Source: Paenibacillus brasilensis
GTDB lineage: Bacteria > Bacillota > Bacilli > Paenibacillales > Paenibacillaceae
Assembly (NCBI RefSeq): GCF_009363115.1
Contig: NZ_CP045298.1
Coordinates: forward strand, 2,397,501-2,461,500
DNA: 64,000 nt
Direction: 5' to 3'
This document shows, in pieces, positions 58,494 to 64,000 of the stretch. The notes under the pieces are model-generated. The model had not been told where the DNA came from. It did not search any database and saw only the letters and a program-made list of their open reading frames with translations. Position numbers and translations under genes: made by a program. The number at the start of each line of letters is the position of its first letter. Position 1 is the first letter of the stretch.

Positions 58494-59348
58494 ATGCCAT
58501 TGGTATCTATGAAAGACATGTTGAACAAAGCACTCGAAGGAAAATATGCAGTAGGTCAATACAACATTAACAACCTCGAGTGGACTCAAGCTATTCTGGG
58601 CGCTGCTGAAGAAGAAAAATCCCCTGTAATCCTGGGCGTTTCTGAAGGCGCAGCTCGTCACATGGGCGGATTTTACACTGTTGTTAAAATGGTTGAGGGA
58701 CTTATTCATGACATGAAAATTACGGTTCCAGTTGCAATTCACTTGGATCATGGTTCCAGCTTTGAAAAATGTAAAGAAGCGATTGATGCTGGTTTCACAT
58801 CTGTTATGATTGACGATTCCCATAGCCCGATTGAAAAAAATATCGAAACAACGAAAAAAGTTGTTGAATATGCACATTCCAAAGGCGTTTCCGTTGAAGC
58901 CGAAGTTGGAATGGTTGGCGGTCAAGAGGATGATGTTGTAGGTGACGTAATGTACGCTAAGCTGGACGATTGTGTACGTATCGTTAACGAAACAGGTATT
59001 GATACACTGGCTCCTGCACTGGGTTCCGTTCATGGACCATACAAAGGCGAGCCAAACCTTGGCTTTAAAGAAATGGAAGAAATCCGCAATGCTGTGAAAC
59101 TGCCACTCGTTCTTCATGGCGGAACAGGTATTCCTACACATGACATTAAAAAATCCATTTCCCTGGGTACTTCCAAAATCAACGTAAACACTGAAAACCA
59201 AATCGCATTTGCGAAAGTGGTTCGTGAAGTGCTTGCTGCGAAACCAGATGCTTACGATCCACGTACATTCATCGCTCCAGGTCGTGAAGCGATCAAACAA
59301 ACGGTTATCGGTAAAATTCGTGAGTTCGGTTCCAACAACAAAGCGTAA
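58494..59348 (+). CDS. fba: class II fructose-1,6-bisphosphate aldolase
   Basis: Zinc-dependent aldolase of glycolysis and gluconeogenesis. The 284-aa protein has the zinc ligands in HLDHG (about residue 80-86) and LVLHGGTG, and the SVEAEVG and NVNTENQ substrate loops. ATG 58494 follows AGGAGG. It has its own promoter and terminator. Gene order spo0F-fba-murA-rho matches B. subtilis. Confidence 0.96.
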   Translation: MPLVSMKDMLNKALEGKYAVGQYNINNLEWTQAILGAAEEEKSPVILGVSEGAARHMGGFYTVVKMVEGLIHDMKITVPVAIHLDHGSSFEKCKEAIDAGFTSVMIDDSHSPIEKNIETTKKVVEYAHSKGVSVEAEVGMVGGQEDDVVGDVMYAKLDDCVRIVNETGIDTLAPALGSVHGPYKGEPNLGFKEMEEIRNAVKLPLVLHGGTGIPTHDIKKSISLGTSKINVNTENQIAFAKVVREVLAAKPDAYDPRTFIAPGREAIKQTVIGKIREFGSNNKA

Positions 59349-59461
59349 TAACGAGTGAACTAGTGAACTGGTCATGCTGTTGCATGGATAGATCCATTTT
59401 TTATTGTAGATGTAATTCTGCTGCACAAAATATTTAATTTTGTATAGTTGAATAGTTTGGT

Positions 59462-59499
59462 ATGGAAAGCACACCGCTTAGCCGGTGTCTTTCCATTTT
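59462..59499 (+). terminator. fba terminator
   Basis: A 14-bp stem (atggaaag-acaccg / cggtgtctttccat) with one bulged C, a 6-nt loop and a T-rich tail. It lies between fba and murA. It shows that the in-frame ATG at 59462 is not the murA start. Confidence 0.88.
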
Positions 59500-59578
59500 C
59501 ACCACTAAAAAGTTGAAATTTCGTTGTTTAGTTCATGGTTTGACCGACTGCAAAACACGTAGGGGGACCCTCAAGCTT

Positions 59579-60832
59579 ATGGAAAAATTGATGATCACCG
59601 GTGGACGGCCGCTTCAAGGTACAGTTTCCATCAGCGGTGCCAAAAACAGTGCCATCGCCTTGATTCCCGCCGCCATTCTGGCAGAGTCGGAAGTCATTTT
59701 GGACAATTTGCCGCTGTTGAGTGATGTGGCGGTGTATTCCGAAATATTAGAGGAACTTGGTGCAACGGTTGCCTGGGAAGGTAGCCAGATGAAAATTGAT
59801 CCATCCTCTATTAAATCCATTCCTATGCCGAATGGACCGGTTAAGAAATTACGAGCTTCCTACTATATGATGGGAGCCATGCTGGGCAGATTCAAGGAAG
59901 CGATTATCGGTTTGCCAGGAGGGTGTAATTTTGAACCCCGGCCCATTGATCAGCATATTAAAGGTTTTGAAGCGCTGGGTGCTACGGTGACAAATGAGCA
60001 CGGTGCTATTCATTTGTATGCCAAAGAGCTGCGTGGTAACAAAATTTATTTGGATGTCAGCAGCGTAGGAGCTACGATTAACATCATGCTGGCGGCCGCA
60101 CGTGCCAAAGGCGCCACAATTATTGAAAATGCGGCTAAAGAGCCTGAGATTATAGATGTAGCAACTCTGTTAAACTCCATGGGGGCCATTATTAAGGGCG
60201 CCGGAACGGAGACGATCCGTATTGAAGGCGTATCTGAGCTACATGGCTGTCGTCACTCCATCATACCTGACCGCATACAAGCGGGGACATATATGATTGC
60301 TGCTGCGGCTACCCGTGGCAATGTATTGATCGACAACGTCATTCCCAAGCATATGGAGGCCCTTACTGCAAAAATGCAGGAGATGGGTATTGGCATCGAG
60401 GAATATGACGAAAGTATTCGTGTACTCGGTGCGTCTCGTTATGAACATGTCGACGTTAAAGCCTTAGTTTACCCCGGATTCGCCACGGATTTGCAATCTC
60501 CTATGACCAGCTTGCTTACTCAGGCGCAGGGTGTTAGTGTATTGAGTGATTTCGTGTACAGCAATCGTTTTAAGCACGTCCCTGAGCTGGTTCGAATGGG
60601 GGCTAAGATCCGCGTAGAGGGTCGGTCGGCCATCATTGAGGGCGGTCGTTTGAATGCGGCCAAAGTCAAAGCGGCTGATCTGCGAGCTGGAGCAGCACTT
60701 GTCATCGCTGGTCTTACGGTGAGTGAAGGTGTAACCGAGGTGACAGGTGTCGAATATATTGACCGTGGTTATGATCACCTTGTCTCCAATCTTCGTCATT
60801 TGGGCGCGGATGTATGGCGACAGACAGAATAA
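59579..60832 (+). CDS. murA: UDP-N-acetylglucosamine 1-carboxyvinyltransferase
   Basis: First committed enzyme of peptidoglycan synthesis, adding enolpyruvate to UDP-GlcNAc. The 417-aa protein begins [20 protein letters not shown]. The catalytic cysteine is Cys116 in [12 protein letters not shown], with the conserved Lys22-type residue in SGAKNSA. Two MurA paralogues are usual in Firmicutes; position before rho points to the murAB/murZ copy of B. subtilis. ATG 59579 is chosen because AGGGGG sits upstream (12 nt) and the fba terminator lies before it. Confidence 0.94.
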   Translation: MEKLMITGGRPLQGTVSISGAKNSAIALIPAAILAESEVILDNLPLLSDVAVYSEILEELGATVAWEGSQMKIDPSSIKSIPMPNGPVKKLRASYYMMGAMLGRFKEAIIGLPGGCNFEPRPIDQHIKGFEALGATVTNEHGAIHLYAKELRGNKIYLDVSSVGATINIMLAAARAKGATIIENAAKEPEIIDVATLLNSMGAIIKGAGTETIRIEGVSELHGCRHSIIPDRIQAGTYMIAAAATRGNVLIDNVIPKHMEALTAKMQEMGIGIEEYDESIRVLGASRYEHVDVKALVYPGFATDLQSPMTSLLTQAQGVSVLSDFVYSNRFKHVPELVRMGAKIRVEGRSAIIEGGRLNAAKVKAADLRAGAALVIAGLTVSEGVTEVTGVEYIDRGYDHLVSNLRHLGADVWRQTE

Positions 60833-60892
60833 TTTTAACCATACTTTATTTTGGACTCCCTGAACGGATAAACAATAGAAGGGGTAAGCTCT

Positions 60893-60989
60893 ATGCAGCC
60901 GCTGCTTGATACAAGATTGTGGTTCATACCTAATAATCTTTTATCGGAAAACCGGAATAATCCGGTATAATCCAGGCAGACGGCTGCAT
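60893..60989 (+). promoter_or_regulatory. rho upstream region with nested dyads
   Basis: ATGCAGCCG (60893-60901) is the exact reverse complement of CGGCTGCAT (60981-60989). Inside lies ACCGGA-ataa-TCCGGT (60951-60966), whose last base is the first base of a TATAAT at 60966-60971. The inner dyad could be an operator on the -10. The outer pair could fold in RNA. rho starts 105 bp further on. Confidence 0.5.
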
Positions 60990-61093
60990 AACTTTATTTG
61001 TTTTGGTTAAAATTATGTTAATGGTGTTTATGATATCATTGTCTATCATTTAGATGTATGAATGGACTTAATAATTGAATAGGTGGTTATTAT

Positions 61094-62425
61094 ATGGATC
61101 TGCAAATTTCCGATCTGGAAGAAATGAAGCTGACCGACCTGTACAAGCTGGCCAAGCAATACCAGATCCCGTACTACGGAACGCTCAAGAAGAAAGAATT
61201 AATTTTTGCCATCCTGCGTGCGCAAGCTGAGAAGAGCGGATTGATGTTTATGCAGGGGGTTCTGGAAATACTTCCTGAAGGCTATGGCTTTCTGAGGCCA
61301 ATTAATTATCTCCCGAGTACCGAAGATATTTACATCTCTGCTTCACAAATCCGTAAGTTTGACTTAAGAACAGGCGATCTTGTATCGGGTAAATGCCGAA
61401 CGCCAAAAGAAAATGAACGATATTTTGGATTGCTTCAAGTTAACGCAGTTAATGGAAGAAGCCCTGAGCAAGCTGCTGAGCGGCTACATTTTCCTGCACT
61501 GACTCCACTGTATCCGCAAACCAAATTAGTCCTTGAAACTTCCCCCAACCATTTGTCTACGAGAATTATGGATGTACTGGCCCCTGTCGGACTTGGACAG
61601 CGCGGACTCATTGTGGCACCTCCCAAAGCCGGGAAGACACTTCTCCTCAAAGAAATTGCCAATAGCATTTCTACCAACAATCCCGAGATTGAGCTTTTTG
61701 TCTTGTTGATTGATGAACGCCCTGAAGAAGTGACCGATATGCAGCGTTCTGTTAAAGGTGAAGTTGTGGCTTCTACATTTGATGAACTTCCTGAGAATCA
61801 CATCAAAGTAGCAGAGTTGGTATTGGAGCGTGCGTTGCGTCTTGTGGAGCATAAAAAAGATGTTGTGATCCTGCTGGACAGCATTACACGTTTGGCTCGA
61901 GCGTACAATCTCGTTATCCCTCCATCCGGTCGTACTTTGAGTGGGGGTATTGATCCGGCGGCCTTTCATCGTCCGAAGCGCTTTTTTGGTGCGGCGCGGA
62001 ACGTGGAGGAAGGCGGCAGTCTGACAATCCTTGCTACAGCGTTGATTGATACAGGATCACGGATGGATGATATCATCTATGAAGAGTTCAAAGGTACAGG
62101 CAACATGGAGCTTCATTTGGACCGCAAACTGGCAGAACGTCGTATCTTCCCTGCCATTGATATTCGTCGTTCAGGTACACGTCGCGAGGAAGTGCTGTTG
62201 AGCAAGGAAGAACTGGATACCATTTGGGCTATTCGTAAAAATATGACGGAAAGTCATGATTTTGTGGAAGGCTTCCTCAAAAAGCTGCGCAACAGCAAAA
62301 ATAACGCCGAATTTTTGGCTTCGTTTGATTTGACACCTTCTGGTGGATCATCCGGCGGCTCAGGCGCCCAACAACGGAGAACCACGCGTTCTACTGCAGC
62401 GTCGGTCCCGGCCTCGACCAACTAA
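61094..62425 (+). CDS. rho: transcription termination factor Rho
   Basis: Hexameric RNA-dependent ATPase that ends transcription and limits antisense RNA. The 443-aa protein has the N-terminal Rho_N helices (about residues 5-45), the cold-shock-like RNA-binding domain (about 50-125), Walker [13 protein letters not shown] near residue 180, Walker [11 protein letters not shown] and the Q/R-loop region [15 protein letters not shown] in part. A Gly/Ser-rich tail follows. ATG 61094 follows AGGTGG. Rho autoregulates in other bacteria; dyads lie upstream. Confidence 0.97.
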   Translation: MDLQISDLEEMKLTDLYKLAKQYQIPYYGTLKKKELIFAILRAQAEKSGLMFMQGVLEILPEGYGFLRPINYLPSTEDIYISASQIRKFDLRTGDLVSGKCRTPKENERYFGLLQVNAVNGRSPEQAAERLHFPALTPLYPQTKLVLETSPNHLSTRIMDVLAPVGLGQRGLIVAPPKAGKTLLLKEIANSISTNNPEIELFVLLIDERPEEVTDMQRSVKGEVVASTFDELPENHIKVAELVLERALRLVEHKKDVVILLDSITRLARAYNLVIPPSGRTLSGGIDPAAFHRPKRFFGAARNVEEGGSLTILATALIDTGSRMDDIIYEEFKGTGNMELHLDRKLAERRIFPAIDIRRSGTRREEVLLSKEELDTIWAIRKNMTESHDFVEGFLKKLRNSKNNAEFLASFDLTPSGGSSGGSGAQQRRTTRSTAASVPASTN

Positions 62426-62522
62426 ACCCAATCCATGTATTTTATCTGTTCCGTAAGACCGCGACCGTTACGGTTCATTCTGTTAATGGTGTGTAGCTTG
62501 ACGGAGCGAAAGGAGTTCCATA

Positions 62523-63794
62523 ATGTATTTGGTGTATGCCGACGAAAAAGGCAATGTATATGATCATGCTTCTTTGTATGGGCTTGCCCGCAGTGCAGAC
62601 ATGATTGTTGAAATCATGGAGGATGAGCTTATTCCGCTACCGGAAGGAGCTACGCTGGTAGGCTTGCCCAACACCCGCCCGGTCGGTATGAACCCTGAAA
62701 CTGGGGAAATGGTCTCTCTTCCTGGAGATATGCAGGCAGTAGGTGCATTGTTGCCGCAAGGTTTTACACGATTATGTCTGCCGGGATATGTGAAAACCGA
62801 TAAAGAATATAAGCTGCCCTTGTTCGGTTATTCTGCCGTAGTCTGGAAAGATGGAGCATTTTATGTAACCGCAGAGCAGAGCGACAGTCCATCCAAATGG
62901 AATCCGGAAAACTGTGACCGTCATCAGGTCAAGCTGGGGGTTCAGCGGATGACGGAGCAATATCCGGAAAACCGACTGTACCAACATTTGTCCAACTGTG
63001 CGTTAGGCTATGAATGTCTTACTTCCTCCAACACATTCCTGAATCGCTGGGAGGGAGGGGTTCCGGTATCTTATTCTTGTAATGCCGGTTGCTTTGGCTG
63101 TATATCTGAACAACCGGATGACAGCGGCTTTGTATCTCCGCAGACAAGAATGAATTTTCGCCCCCGTGTTGAAGAAATTGTAGAGGTCATGCTGGAACAT
63201 TTGAAAACACCGGAATCCATTATCAGTTTTGGGCAAGGTTGCGAAGGCGAGCCTTCCACTCAAGCCAAGCTGATTATTGATGCGATCAAAGAAGTGCGTT
63301 CCGTTACGGATATGGGATATATCAATATCAACACCAATGCGGGGTTGAACGATCATATCCGGGGCATCGTAGATGCAGGTCTTGATCTGATGCGGGTCAG
63401 CACAATCAGTGCGCTGGACGATCATTACAATGCTTATTACAAGCCTAGAGCCTATACGTTAGCCAATGTAGAAAAATCACTCCGATATGCCTCTGAGCAG
63501 GGTGTATATACGTCGATTAACTATCTGATCTTCCCGGGTGTAACTGACCGTGAGGAAGAAATAGAGGCGATGATCGAGTTCGCCAAGCGTACTAAACTCA
63601 AGCTGATTCAGATGCGTAATTTGAATATTGATCCTGAAAGCTATTTGGAGCTGATTCCACCTGCCCAAGGAGATATACTTGGCATGAAGCAAATGCTTGA
63701 GATTTACCGGGAAGAGCTGCCTGATGTTGTTATCGGGTCCTACACTCATGTACCTCCGCCAGGGCAGGCACGTCCTAAATTTGCCAGAGCTTAA
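62523..63794 (+). CDS. radical SAM protein of unknown function
   Basis: A 423-aa protein with the iron-sulfur motif CNAGCFGC (CxxxCxxC), preceded by a roughly 170-residue N-terminal domain. The SAM-binding GCEGEP strand and the PGVTDREEEIEAM segment follow. It ends in a Pro/Arg tail. No KamA-type PLP lysine or SPASM cluster was noticed. It sits between rho and rpmE, which are neighbours in B. subtilis. Function cannot be assigned from context. Confidence 0.85.
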   Translation: MYLVYADEKGNVYDHASLYGLARSADMIVEIMEDELIPLPEGATLVGLPNTRPVGMNPETGEMVSLPGDMQAVGALLPQGFTRLCLPGYVKTDKEYKLPLFGYSAVVWKDGAFYVTAEQSDSPSKWNPENCDRHQVKLGVQRMTEQYPENRLYQHLSNCALGYECLTSSNTFLNRWEGGVPVSYSCNAGCFGCISEQPDDSGFVSPQTRMNFRPRVEEIVEVMLEHLKTPESIISFGQGCEGEPSTQAKLIIDAIKEVRSVTDMGYININTNAGLNDHIRGIVDAGLDLMRVSTISALDDHYNAYYKPRAYTLANVEKSLRYASEQGVYTSINYLIFPGVTDREEEIEAMIEFAKRTKLKLIQMRNLNIDPESYLELIPPAQGDILGMKQMLEIYREELPDVVIGSYTHVPPPGQARPKFARA

Positions 63795-63818
63795 AATGGC
63801 CGATATTACCTGAAATAC

Positions 63819-63858
63819 ACCTGTTTTACGCCAGTTTTAGATGCGCAAAACAGGTATT
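63819..63858 (+). terminator. hairpin after the radical SAM gene
   Basis: acctgttttacgc / gcgcaaaacaggt stem with an 11-nt loop. It lacks a T-run, so it may act with Rho or as a stabilising structure. Confidence 0.5.
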
Positions 63859-63900
63859 GAAACACTTATATTCAAGTGCTATAATGTGAACATGTGTTCA
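63857..63900 (+). promoter_or_regulatory. rpmE promoter with LexA-like site
   Basis: TTGAAA (63857-63862), 17 bp, TATAAT (63880-63885). Immediately after, TGAACATGTGTTCA (63887-63900) contains GAAC-N4-GTTC and fits the Gram-positive SOS consensus CGAACRNRYGTTYC at all positions but the outer two. It would cover the start point. Confidence 0.55.
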
Positions 63901-63949
63901 TACAACTCTGGACTGATAGGACGTTCAGGGCGGAAAGAGGTGAAAGTTA

Positions 63950-64000
63950 ATGCAACAAGCTATTCAACCGAAATATAACGTAACTAACGTTACTTGCGCT
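63950..64000 (+). CDS. rpmE: ribosomal protein L31, start only (cut by window end)
   Basis: Seventeen codons from ATG 63950 encode MQQAIQPKYNVTNVTCA, the N terminus of L31. The AGAGGTGAAAG site precedes it. The C in VTCA is probably the first zinc ligand of the CxxC-containing form, but the rest is outside the window. L31 contacts 5S rRNA and bridges the ribosomal subunits. Confidence 0.85.
   Translation, partial: MQQAIQPKYNVTNVTCA

Noticed and set aside
59462..59578. Longer N terminus for murA
   Set aside because: This stretch forms the fba terminator hairpin, and MurA proteins begin at MEKLMITGG.

Overview
The window looks like the chromosome of an endospore-forming, flagellated Paenibacillus (P. 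polymyxa-like). This rests on protein content and gene order: guaB-dacA-pdxST-serS-tRNA-Ser directly after an rRNA operon, small acid-soluble spore protein SspP, Spo0F with a sigma-H promoter, YwhD, YwiB-ArgS, RpoE-PyrG, MotAB and a c-di-AMP riboswitch. The species call is an inference from the sequence only.

Layout. 1-2.6 kb: 3' part of a 23S rRNA and a 5S rRNA. 2.9-9.3 kb: origin-proximal housekeeping genes guaB, dacA, pdxS, pdxT, serS and tRNA-Ser(UGA). 9.4-11.5 kb: small spore-type proteins and a lipoprotein. 11.6-16.1 kb: an acetyltransferase carrying a perfect 48-bp palindrome, tadA, a cluster of DnaA boxes in front of a sporulation-type sensor kinase, and an RluF-type pseudouridine synthase. 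16.2-23.4 kb: motAB, pterin dehydratase, an acetyltransferase, an NlpC/P60 hydrolase behind a c-di-AMP riboswitch, and an M1 peptidase with a membrane protein. 23.5-34.4 kb: ywhD, then about 10 kb of AT-rich accessory DNA full of relics (group II intron tail, IS3-family transposase fragment, truncated MBL gene, frameshifted secreted protein). It also holds intact cargo: a quinone-type oxidoreductase with its HxlR regulator, a DUF2089 operon, PTS EIIA, a dehydrogenase/LysR pair, YunG and a pentapeptide protein. 34.5-39.3 kb: penicillin-binding protein, speE and an MFS transporter. 39.4-44 kb: a heterodimeric ABC exporter with a divergent LysR gene. 44-47.1 kb: ywiB-argS and a secreted CYTH-like protein. 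47.2-53.5 kb: a LysR gene divergent from an ABC importer operon that ends in a beta-CASP metallo-beta-lactamase. 53.5-64 kb: a subtilase, then rpoE, pyrG, spo0F, fba, murA, rho, a radical SAM gene and the start of rpmE.

How the parts connect. Several genes bear on growth/sporulation control and envelope building: Spo0F, an orphan PAS kinase next to DnaA boxes, SspP, DacA, MurA, a class A PBP and a riboswitch-controlled wall hydrolase. Nucleotide supply (guaB, pyrG with a reiterative-transcription attenuator) sits beside transcription factors RpoE and Rho. The accessory island separates ywhD from the PBP and speE genes, which are neighbours in Bacillus subtilis. It is the least conserved and most rearranged part of the window.
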